Source of the DNA: Mariniflexile gromovii
Lineage (GTDB): Bacteria > Bacteroidota > Bacteroidia > Flavobacteriales > Flavobacteriaceae
Length of the DNA: 64,000 bases
Direction: 5' to 3'
NCBI RefSeq assembly: GCF_017814435.1
Contig: NZ_JAGJCB010000012.1
Location: 1-64,000, forward strand
Under the pieces are notes generated by a model. The model was not told the origin of the DNA. It made no database searches and saw only the letters and a program-made list of their open reading frames with translations. Shown in pieces: positions 16,673-23,716 of this stretch (its first letter is position 1; each line of letters starts with the position of its first letter). The position numbers were made by a program, and so were the translations under genes.

Positions 16673-17411
16673 TTAATAACTTTTTAATGTCTTCTTTTAA
16701 TGCGCTAATTTCTTCGGGGGCACCATCGTCATCAACTTTTTCAGATTCTGAAACGATGCCTTTGTAATAAATAATAGGGTTTCCAAATTCGTCTTTTCTA
16801 GAGCGAATGAATCCGTTTTTATCTATTAAAGCGAAATTTCCAGAGTGTTCAAAACCACCCACCGCATCTTCTTCCTGTGCTGTGTACAAATTAAATCCTT
16901 CGTTTGAAAGTTTATAAATGGCCTCCTTATCGCCGGTCATTAAATGCCAATTTGGGTTGGTTACACCATATTGGGTTGCATATGCCTTAAGTATTTCGGG
17001 CGTATCATAATCGGGGTTTATAGTGAACGATGCCACACCAAAATTTTCAAAACCTTTAAATGTATTTTGAATTTGAATAAGGTTTGCATTCATTCTTGGG
17101 CAAATGGTGGGACAGGTTGTAAAGAAAAATTCAATCACATACACTTTACCTTCATAATCTTTATTAGAAATGGTTTCCCCATCTTGATTTATGAAAGAAA
17201 ACGGCGGCACTTTTTTTGCTTCACCATTAATTTCTATAAAAGCCAAATCGGAAAGTTTTGTTTTGCTCCCTTTTGAAAAATCGCTTCTGCTCTCATTTCT
17301 AGTAACATCATCATTGGAAATTCTATCTACAATTTTCGGAATAAAAATAATACCGAAAACCAGAATCACAAATGCAATACCTATATATGAATAATTCGTT
17401 TTTTTGCTCAT
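16665..17411 (-). CDS. SCO1/SenC family copper chaperone
   Basis: This 248-residue protein has an N-terminal membrane anchor (about 8-25) and a periplasmic thioredoxin-like domain with the SCO copper site intact: C100-P-T-I-C104 and H189 (GGFEHSGN). It should deliver or reduce copper for the CuA centre of cytochrome oxidase subunit II (50802-51869). It is followed, with overlap, by DUF420 and preceded by a cysteine-less SCO-like protein. A decayed palindromic repeat (17434-17453) lies in its leader. Confidence 0.92.
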   Translation of the reverse strand: MSKKTNYSYIGIAFVILVFGIIFIPKIVDRISNDDVTRNESRSDFSKGSKTKLSDLAFIEINGEAKKVPPFSFINQDGETISNKDYEGKVYVIEFFFTTCPTICPRMNANLIQIQNTFKGFENFGVASFTINPDYDTPEILKAYATQYGVTNPNWHLMTGDKEAIYKLSNEGFNLYTAQEEDAVGGFEHSGNFALIDKNGFIRSRKDEFGNPIIYYKGIVSESEKVDDDGAPEEISALKEDIKKLLNE

Positions 17412-17433
17412 TTTTATAAATATTAAAAGGTTT

Positions 17434-17453
17434 AGACTGCGCTCAACCTAACA
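17434..17453. repeat. Decayed GACTGCGCTCAACC-type repeat
   Basis: AGACTGCGCTCAACCTAACA matches the core of the 9351 element (GACTGCGCTCGACCTGACA) with three changes. It lies in the 48-base gap between the SCO gene and the cysteine-less protein gene. Confidence 0.45.
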
Positions 17454-17459
17454 ACCTTA

Positions 17460-18176
17460 TTAATTTGTAGTTTCTTTTAAATCGTTTGCTCTTCTTGTAG
17501 AAGAATCAAATTCTCCTTTTCTTATTTGCCTGTATTCGGTAAATAAAATACGTAAATCGTCACTCATTTTATTCTTTATTTCGGCCACTTCAATACAGTT
17601 ATACGAATTCAACCTATAAGCAGGTGCTTTTTTCGCGATTTCATTATCCGTTCTATCATCCAATCTGCCTCTTTGGTTTAAATCCTTATCAACAACAAAC
17701 ACCTCGTTCGTTTCTAAATTGTTGTTTAAACCTGTTTTGCTTTTTAAACTATTGAACACGGTTTTAATAGCATCGGGTTCACCAAAAACAAAGTGCCAAA
17801 ACCTTAAATCTTCGTATCCACTAATTTCAGATTTTAACTTTTCAACCTCCGTTTCTGTTCCGTTTGGAACCAAAATAACGACTTGAAATTTTTTAAAACC
17901 TTTGAATTTATCATAAACCAATTCCTTTAAATTGGAAGCCATAATACTGTTACTTATAGGGTTTGTCCCTAAAAAACCGAGTACCGTAATATGGTCTTTT
18001 AAAACAATTTTTTCTTCAGTATTTGAATTAAATTGATTGATTTCTAAAACCGACTGGTTCACGATATCAAGCGGCGTATAGTTATGTGTTGCCGGGTATA
18101 AGAACAGTAAAAAAGTAACAGGAAGAAAGAACAAAACCCCTAAAATTAAATACCGACCTGCTTTTTTATAGTTCAT
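17460..18176 (-). CDS. Membrane-anchored SCO-like protein lacking the CxxxC site
   Basis: This 238-residue protein has a membrane helix (about 9-28) and a periplasmic domain whose segments (KDHITVLGFLGTNPI, FQVVILVPNGTE, FVVDKDLNQRGRLDDRTD) follow the order of a thioredoxin/SCO fold. Where SCO proteins have CPxxC it reads GTNPISN, and the only cysteine is near the C-terminus (SYNCIEV). It therefore should not bind copper in the SCO manner. It lies directly upstream of the true SCO gene and downstream of the COX operon. A structural or regulatory role in oxidase assembly is plausible but unproven; the fold assignment is by pattern only. Confidence 0.65.
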   Translation of the reverse strand: MNYKKAGRYLILGVLFFLPVTFLLFLYPATHNYTPLDIVNQSVLEINQFNSNTEEKIVLKDHITVLGFLGTNPISNSIMASNLKELVYDKFKGFKKFQVVILVPNGTETEVEKLKSEISGYEDLRFWHFVFGEPDAIKTVFNSLKSKTGLNNNLETNEVFVVDKDLNQRGRLDDRTDNEIAKKAPAYRLNSYNCIEVAEIKNKMSDDLRILFTEYRQIRKGEFDSSTRRANDLKETTN

Positions 18177-18202
18177 TAAAAACCTGTTTTCAAATTAATG
18201 TG

Positions 18203-18210
18203 CAAAAATA
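18203..18210 (-). promoter_or_regulatory. Putative -7 element for the SCO cluster
   Basis: The complement reads TATTTTTG (TAnnTTTG) 27 bases before the start at 18176 and immediately beyond the COX operon hairpin. No -33 match is visible, so confidence is low. Confidence 0.35.
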
Positions 18211-18213
18211 AAA

Positions 18214-18237
18214 AAAGGCGGTTTAAAAACCGCCTTT
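18214..18237 (-). terminator. Terminator after the COX III/IV operon
   Basis: AAAGGCGGTTT and AAACCGCCTTT form an 11-base perfect stem 42 bases past the COX IV stop, with T-rich sequence following on the leftward strand. Confidence 0.75.
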
Positions 18238-18278
18238 ATATATCTATTTAACACTTAATGCTAATTTATTCTAATTCC

Positions 18279-18659
18279 TTAAAAATCTCTTTTTATAAAG
18301 CCATCATCATATACTCTAAAAACGTAACCGCCTTCTTGTAATAAGATAAATATTAAATAAAGAATTAAGAAAATTGTTGTCCAAACCACGGCGCGTCTTA
18401 AACCTTTAGTTTCATCGCGCATGTGCATAAAATCCCAAGTAATGTAATAAGCTTTTACCAAAGTTAGTATAATGAATATCCAGTTAAGACCTTTCATGCC
18501 TAAAACATGCTTCATTAAAGATTCTGGCTTATAGATACCCAATACAACCTCAACCGCTGTTACAATGGTTAAAAAGACCAAAACTCCCCAAATTTTTTGA
18601 GTATTGGATTTAAACTTAACTAAACCTCTAAATATTTCTAATTTATGTGCGTGTGCCAT
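18279..18659 (-). CDS. Cytochrome c oxidase subunit IV family protein
   Basis: This 126-residue protein has three predicted helices (about 24-43, 56-74, 90-110), matching the prokaryotic COX IV/CtaF-type family. A histidine-bearing opening (MAHAHKLEIFRGLVKFKSN) precedes the first helix. It is an accessory subunit of the heme-copper oxidase without cofactors. It follows COX III by 21 bases, and a hairpin terminator follows it, so it is the last gene of the cyoE-COX III-COX III-COX IV transcript. Confidence 0.85.
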   Translation of the reverse strand: MAHAHKLEIFRGLVKFKSNTQKIWGVLVFLTIVTAVEVVLGIYKPESLMKHVLGMKGLNWIFIILTLVKAYYITWDFMHMRDETKGLRRAVVWTTIFLILYLIFILLQEGGYVFRVYDDGFIKRDF

Positions 18660-18680
18660 TTTAAACTAATATTTTACTTA

Positions 18681-19661
18681 TTAAACTAGGTAGAAGAATG
18701 TAAATACAAATACCCAAACTAAATCTACAAAGTGCCAGTACAACCCAACTTTTTCAACCATTTCGTAGCTTTTACGTCTTTCGTAAGTTCCTAATACCAC
18801 GTTGAAGAAAATAATGATATTGATAACAACTCCTGAAAATACGTGGAAACCGTGAAACCCTGTAATGAAGAAAAAGAAATCGGCAAATAACGGCGAACCA
18901 TATTCGTTCACATGTAAATTAGCACCTTCAACTACTAATTTACCGTTGTTTTTCAACTGTTTTAATGATTCTTCTCTAGATAAAACCGTTTTATGTCCGT
19001 GTTCATCCAACAACTGTGTTCTAACTAAAATATTTTCGTGTTTCTCTAAACCGTGAACAACTTCTTCAACCGTATAAGGAGGCAAGGTACCTTCTTCAAC
19101 AAACCAAATACCATTTTTACGCTCTTGTTGTACGCGCTCATGCTCACCAGCTACCACAAAATCCCTTAATGCTACACGATGCCCATCGGTATCAACAAAT
19201 TGAAGAATGTTTCCTCCTTTTGTTTGTACAGCACCAAAATCGCCTTTTATAAAGGTTGCCCATTCCCAAGCCTGAGACCCTACGAATATGATACCACCAA
19301 TAATGGTTAGGAACATATATAAAGTTACTTTAGCTTTGTTTAAATGATGACCAGCATCTACCGCCAATACCATGGTTACAGACGACATGATAAGTACAAA
19401 CGTCATAAACGCTACGTAAATCATCGGTAATTCTTGCCCATGTAAAAACGGTACGTGTGTAAATACCTCATCGGCAATTGGCCATGCATCAATAAATTTA
19501 AATCTTGAAAATCCGTAGGCAGCTAAAAACCCCGAAAAGGTTAATGCATCTGAAACGATGAAAAACCACATCATCATTTTACCATAACTTGCTTTTAAAG
19601 GTTCGTTACCTCCTCCCCAAGTTTTAACTTCTGTTCCAGTGTTCGCAACTGTAGTACTCAT
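18681..19661 (-). CDS. Cytochrome c oxidase subunit III with soluble insertion
   Basis: This 326-residue protein has the COX III helices before residue 140 (SYGKMMMWFFIVSDALTFSGF) and after 260 (FITGFHGFHVFSGVVIN, YWHFVDLVWVFVFTFFYLV). The glutamate and histidines of the family are present (QAWEW, HGFHV, WHFVD). Between helices, residues 141-258 form a hydrophilic insertion rich in charged residues that standard subunit III lacks. The insertion would sit on one face of the complex. It is the larger of two adjacent subunit III paralogues. It contributes to proton uptake and stability of the oxidase rather than holding redox cofactors. Confidence 0.92.
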   Translation of the reverse strand: MSTTVANTGTEVKTWGGGNEPLKASYGKMMMWFFIVSDALTFSGFLAAYGFSRFKFIDAWPIADEVFTHVPFLHGQELPMIYVAFMTFVLIMSSVTMVLAVDAGHHLNKAKVTLYMFLTIIGGIIFVGSQAWEWATFIKGDFGAVQTKGGNILQFVDTDGHRVALRDFVVAGEHERVQQERKNGIWFVEEGTLPPYTVEEVVHGLEKHENILVRTQLLDEHGHKTVLSREESLKQLKNNGKLVVEGANLHVNEYGSPLFADFFFFITGFHGFHVFSGVVINIIIFFNVVLGTYERRKSYEMVEKVGLYWHFVDLVWVFVFTFFYLV

Positions 19662-19707
19662 ATATGTTGGTTGTTTTTTAAAAGTTGGACAAAAATAATC
19701 AATTTAT

Positions 19708-20289
19708 TTATCTTATAAAATATAAAAATAAAAAGAGATACACCCATAGTATATCAATAAAATGCCAAAAGGTGGCTGCAAGTTCAAAACCAAGCATTTT
19801 TGTTGGTTTATACTTTTGTTTAAAATGATTATAAATTACAACCAATAAGCAAATAAGCCCTACAACCACGTGCAAAATGTGCACAATGGCTATTAAATAG
19901 ATGTAAGACATGGTAACATTACTTGTTGGACCGGTAAAATTATAACCTAAATCAATAATTTGTTGGAAACCCGAAAATTGATAAAAAATAAAAACCACAC
20001 CCAAAATAAGTGTGATGAACAACCAAAGCATGGTAGCCTTATTGTTGCTGTTTTTTAAAGACTTTTTAGCTAAAATAAAAGACACGCTGCTTAACATAAT
20101 AATTACAGTGCTAATTATAAAAGCATTTGGCAATTGAAAATCTTTCAACCAATCGGGTCTAGAACTACTTACCACAAAAGCGCTGGTCCATCCTGCAAAC
20201 GACATGATAAGCGATATAATACCAAACCAAAGCATCATTTTTTTTGCTCTGCTATTTTTTTCTTCTAAAGTACCTTGTGTTAAATCCAT
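19708..20289 (-). CDS. Cytochrome c oxidase subunit III paralogue (short)
   Basis: This 193-residue protein has five helices of the COX III type, opening KKMMLWFGIISLIMSFAGW and ending TFWHFIDILWVYLFLFLYF; the HILHVVVG segment matches HGFHVFSG in the longer paralogue. It has no large insertion. It starts one base after the heme O synthase stop codon, so it is coupled to cyoE. Two tandem subunit III genes in one locus imply that both are built into one oxidase or that they serve alternative forms. Confidence 0.9.
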   Translation of the reverse strand: MDLTQGTLEEKNSRAKKMMLWFGIISLIMSFAGWTSAFVVSSSRPDWLKDFQLPNAFIISTVIIMLSSVSFILAKKSLKNSNNKATMLWLFITLILGVVFIFYQFSGFQQIIDLGYNFTGPTSNVTMSYIYLIAIVHILHVVVGLICLLVVIYNHFKQKYKPTKMLGFELAATFWHFIDILWVYLFLFLYFIR

Positions 20290-20290
20290 A

Positions 20291-21184
20291 TTATCGTATA
20301 AATTTATCTATAACATATACTATTTGCACCAACGAAATGTAAGACACGCTTACCAACATAAGCTGTTTTGCCGCTTTTTCGGTCATGATCTTAAACAAAC
20401 GGATGGCGTAGTACAGCATCCATAATCCTAAAGCAAACACTATAATGGCCGAAACTATGGATAGTTGTAAGCGTCCCGTAAACCCAAAAACCGGAATAAT
20501 GGATACCAAAACCGTCCAAATGGTGTACATAATGGTTTGTACCGCAGTGCCTTTATCTTGTTTACCTGTTGGCAACATAAAGAAACCTCCTTTTTTATAA
20601 TCTTCAAACAAAAACCAGCCTATGGCCCAAAAATGCGGAAACTGCCAAAAAAACTGCAAAGCGAATAAGGTCCCTGGCTCAATACCAAAATCGTCGGTAG
20701 CCGCAACCCAACCCAACATAAACGGAATAGCACCCGGAATGGCACCCACAAAAACCGCCAAAGGTGTTTTGGTTTTTAAAGGCGTATAAACGCAGGTATA
20801 TAAAAATATGGATATAGCACCAAACATAGCCGTTTGCTTGTTTATGGTGTACAGAATAATTACACCCAACAGTGTAAAAACGGATGCAATTATAAACGCC
20901 GTGGTAACACTCATACGTCCCGAAGGAATGGGCCTGTTTTTGGTTCTATCCATTAAGGCATCCAAATCTTTTTCAATAATTTGATTGAACGCGTTAGAGG
21001 CGCCCACCATAAAATAGCCACCAAATGCCAGTAAAACCAAGGTTTTAAAATCAACCGTTTCAACCCCTAGCAAATAACCTGCAAGCGACGAAAACACCAC
21101 GCTTAATGCCAATCGCATTTTAGTGATTTCCTTAAAATCTGATATAACAGAAGGCCCTGTTACTAAAGTTTTTGATTTGCCCAA
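20291..21184 (-). CDS. cyoE: Protoheme IX farnesyltransferase (heme O synthase)
   Basis: This 297-residue polytopic UbiA-superfamily prenyltransferase has the first aspartate motif, NAFNQIIEKDLDALMDRTKN (about 64-83), and nine predicted helices. It converts heme B to heme O by adding a farnesyl group, the first step to heme A for the caa3/aa3 oxidase. The heme A synthase (CtaA) that would complete the pathway is not in this window. It is the first gene of the leftward oxidase transcript, preceded by a well-formed promoter. Confidence 0.94.
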   Translation of the reverse strand: MGKSKTLVTGPSVISDFKEITKMRLALSVVFSSLAGYLLGVETVDFKTLVLLAFGGYFMVGASNAFNQIIEKDLDALMDRTKNRPIPSGRMSVTTAFIIASVFTLLGVIILYTINKQTAMFGAISIFLYTCVYTPLKTKTPLAVFVGAIPGAIPFMLGWVAATDDFGIEPGTLFALQFFWQFPHFWAIGWFLFEDYKKGGFFMLPTGKQDKGTAVQTIMYTIWTVLVSIIPVFGFTGRLQLSIVSAIIVFALGLWMLYYAIRLFKIMTEKAAKQLMLVSVSYISLVQIVYVIDKFIR

Positions 21185-21219
21185 TAGTAAATTTACTTAA
21201 CCGCTTTCAATAGCGAGTG

Positions 21220-21250
21220 CAAAGATACTTTATTAAAGCATTTTGAGCAA
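21220..21250 (-). promoter_or_regulatory. Bacteroidota-type promoter for cyoE and the COX III/IV operon
   Basis: On the leftward strand TTG (21250-21248) and TATCTTTG (21227-21220) are separated by 20 bases, matching the TTG-N19-21-TAnnTTTG consensus. The -7 box lies 35 bases before the ATG at 21184. Confidence 0.68.
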
Positions 21251-21293
21251 TGCTTTTTATTGGTAATTTATTTTGGGAAATCTGTTGGAATTT

Positions 21294-21462
21294 TTTGGGC
21301 GTGTCCCTCCCGATGGCTATCAGGACGGGTCGGGCTATTCGTTACAATCTTTTTAAAACGTCATTGCGAGGACGAAGGACGAAGCAATCTGTCAAATTTC
21401 AGTTCTTGCCAAAATTTGGTTTATCATGTTTTAAAAAGGATTTCCACTGCTATCCCTCACGC
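21294..21462 (-). repeat. Composite dispersed repeat, copy 2
   Basis: Read on the minus strand it starts with the 22-mer seen at 179-200 (here 21441-21462), and ends with AGCCCGACCC (21327-21336) and ACGCCCAAA (21294-21302), the same order as copy 1. The interior contains a different insert, including the GTCATTGCGAGG element at 21360-21391. Short ORFs overlapping it are byproducts of the repeat. It lies directly upstream of the cyoE promoter. Confidence 0.75.
21360..21391. repeat. GTCATTGCGAGGACGAAGG-type palindromic element nested in the composite repeat
   Basis: GTCATTGCGAGG followed by GACGAAGCAATCTG is a short element type that I recall in intergenic regions of many bacteria (unchecked). 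The ends ATTGC and GCAAT pair as a hairpin. Confidence 0.6.
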
Positions 21463-21564
21463 GGGCATGTTTGCATTGTTTAGTGTAAATACAAAGTTGT
21501 TTACAAATCAGTTTGTGTTCTAAAAATGCTTCGTTTAACTGTGCGATAGCATGGTTAGTCCAAA

Positions 21565-21717
21565 TTATCTTTTTCCCCACTGTTTTATCATTGTATTCAC
21601 TTCTTCATGGGTATGATAATTTCCTACTTCAATATCAGCAATAGAATCGTCAATTTCTTTGTTGTATTTTTCCATACTAATACGCTCAAATGACACTTCT
21701 CTTCTATATTTCAGCAT
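21565..21717 (-). CDS. 50-residue antitoxin-like small protein, orphan or decayed
   Basis: An ATG at 21717 opens a 50-codon frame ending at TAA 21565-21567. The product (MLKYRREVSFERISMEKYNK ... EEVNTMIKQWGKR) is charged, and its second half, with IADIEVGNYHTHEEV and a closing IKQW, resembles the C-terminal, toxin-binding end of small antitoxins paired with RelE/ParE toxins. No toxin gene is found on either side; the composite repeat occupies the place where one might be expected. It may be a remnant of a lost toxin-antitoxin module. The family assignment is by pattern only. Elsewhere in 21463-22047 I see only AT-rich sequence. Confidence 0.48.
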   Translation of the reverse strand: MLKYRREVSFERISMEKYNKEIDDSIADIEVGNYHTHEEVNTMIKQWGKR

Positions 21718-21997
21718 ATTTTAATAATATTGTTTAAGGTTTACTGGCTTGTTCAAAAAAATTCCCACTAAGAACACGAATAAGAAGAGTTTGGCGGTAG
21801 CTGTGAATTATTCAAAATATACTATCTTGAAACATCATTAAAAACACATCCTTTTACAGAAACCTTTTTAACATAAGGTTTATTATCAAAAAGTTCATTT
21901 TTTTTGAATATCAAAATATGTTAAAGTTTCACCAATATGTTACGCATGTTTTATAATATCCGTTTTTTTTTTGATATAAATAGTAAATTAAATAATT

Positions 21998-22030
21998 AAA
22001 CACCCCTACTATTCGATTAGTAAGGGGTTT
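21998..22030 (-). terminator. Terminator after the M57-type protease gene
   Basis: CCCCTACTA and TAGTAAGGGG pair with one bulged base around a TTCGAT loop, flanked by AAAC/GTTT, 18 bases beyond the stop at 22048. Confidence 0.6.
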
Positions 22031-22047
22031 TGTTTGATTTTTTAATT

Positions 22048-23268
22048 TTATAAATCACTTACTAGCTTGAATTTACCTTTTTTCAAAATGGTATATGTTG
22101 CACTATTATATGAATTACCGTTAATATCTATCACTTCCAAATATATATCGAAATAAGAGTTCACACCACTAGAATAGAACGTATCTGGCACTGCAACAAA
22201 TACACCTGTTGATCCAATCACAACTGGAGATCCAGCACTATTTACTTTTTTATACCACCATTTATATTGTTGAACATTAGGCACATTTCCATTGTAAGTC
22301 CACGAAACACTATTGTATGATCCCATATATGTAGTACCTGATATATTTACTGTTGGTAGTGGTGGAGCAGGAAACAAATAATTTAGGGCAATTTTATCAT
22401 AATTATCAAATTCACCTGTTGCTGTTGATGAATCAAAACAACTAAGCATTATTGAATTAGGATCAAAGCCAGTTGGTGTACCAGGAATATGATTTGCTCC
22501 ATTTGCATTTGGAAAATCAACAGGATTAACAGGCTCGGAAACATTATAACCACAACTTTCTCTACTAAACCAATCTGTATGTCGTAAACCTAACGAATGT
22601 CCGATTTCATGTGTCCAAATGTGTTTTAAAACTTGAGAACTATATCCTATACTTCCAGAAAACATTCTTACTAATGATCCAGGATTTCCACTAAATGGGA
22701 AATCTGCTCTACCCCCTGGTTGTGTTTCAAAAATTTCAATTGCATTTATATCCTTTGAATTATCTTGAGGTCCAAAAGTTAATATAAATTCAAGTCCAAT
22801 ATTTAAATCATTATAATTTTGTACCGCATCAATAAGGGCTATTCGCGCATCATATGGAAGAACTCCAACACCTTGATTAACTCCCCTAATATTAATAATT
22901 TTATTATTATCAACTACATTATTTGAACTATAATGATTTGTTTTGGAATTTGGAGAATACTTATCTGATTTTTTTGAATCTATCATTTTATCTACTTGAG
23001 CATAATTTATCATGATATCCCCTTCTACTATATAATATTTCTCAGTAGTCTGTTCGTTATTCTTAAGACCAACTAATCTTAGCCCAGATGGATTAAAATC
23101 AAGTTTTTTCATCTTAAGCACATCATTTTCTGTAATCTCATACTCATTAAAATCATCAAGCAATTCATCTCCAATATTTGGATTATCTTTTTCACAATTA
23201 GTGAATGTCAACAGAATTCCAGTAAGTAAAATTACAATTTTTGAATAAGTTCTAAAATAAGTTTCCAT
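22048..23268 (-). CDS. Lipoprotein zinc metalloprotease, M57 (HEIGH) type
   Basis: This 406-residue protein has a lipoprotein signal (lipobox cysteine C25, LTFTNC), a pro-like region, and a zincin catalytic domain with HEIGHSLGLRH at 220-230, the HExxHxxxxxH zinc motif, followed by a Met-turn candidate (NSIMLSCF, about 271-278). This matches the 'dual-action HEIGH' peptidase M57 group found in Bacteroidota. The C-terminal part (about 300-400) looks like an immunoglobulin-like beta domain. It is probably displayed on the cell surface or in the periplasm. No inhibitor or partner gene is adjacent, and its substrate is unknown. Confidence 0.85.
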   Translation of the reverse strand: METYFRTYSKIVILLTGILLTFTNCEKDNPNIGDELLDDFNEYEITENDVLKMKKLDFNPSGLRLVGLKNNEQTTEKYYIVEGDIMINYAQVDKMIDSKKSDKYSPNSKTNHYSSNNVVDNNKIINIRGVNQGVGVLPYDARIALIDAVQNYNDLNIGLEFILTFGPQDNSKDINAIEIFETQPGGRADFPFSGNPGSLVRMFSGSIGYSSQVLKHIWTHEIGHSLGLRHTDWFSRESCGYNVSEPVNPVDFPNANGANHIPGTPTGFDPNSIMLSCFDSSTATGEFDNYDKIALNYLFPAPPLPTVNISGTTYMGSYNSVSWTYNGNVPNVQQYKWWYKKVNSAGSPVVIGSTGVFVAVPDTFYSSGVNSYFDIYLEVIDINGNSYNSATYTILKKGKFKLVSDL

Positions 23269-23716
23269 GAGTATATATAATTTAAAGGTTAATAATTCAT
23301 ATATTAAAAATGAGAGAACTTTATGTTATAAATGTAATAAGAAAATTAAAAAAACCTACATGATAAACAAGAAAAAACAGATGTTTTATTTAAAAATAAA
23401 AAAATATAATGTGGAAAACCCGTAAAATAATTGTTTTTTAGAATTATTATATTTAAACAATAGAGGTATTTAATCGACCTTAACGAAATCTTTTATTAAT
23501 TCTTAAGTTAGTGACCTTTTATATTAAAACGTCATCCTATCTTTACCTCTTTACTCAACTACCGCTAAGCCGCTATCTAGTAGTGACAACAATAACCAAA
23601 AAAACTCATTGTTGTTGTGATATTTTATACTTATACTCAAATTTATTTAAAAAGAATTTTAACTTTCACCAACTACTAAAACCAATAAGCAGAGTTTAGT
23701 GTTCTTAGGAATGGGG
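23269..23716. other. AT-rich gap without a recognisable gene
   Basis: This 448-base stretch between the protease start and the RemB-like stop holds no convincing ORF. A weak hairpin is possible at about 23584-23618 (ACAACAAT pairing with ATTGTTGT). No tRNA, repeat family member or consensus promoter was recognised. Confidence 0.6.

Noticed and set aside
21250-21523. Two rightward ORFs of 77 and 87 codons upstream of cyoE
   Set aside because: They run through the composite repeat and the GTCATTGCGAGG element in two frames; such peptides are typical of repeat sequence.
23269-23716. Small RNA or tRNA in the gap before the protease gene
   Set aside because: No cloverleaf or strong terminator was found; only a weak hairpin and AT-rich sequence.
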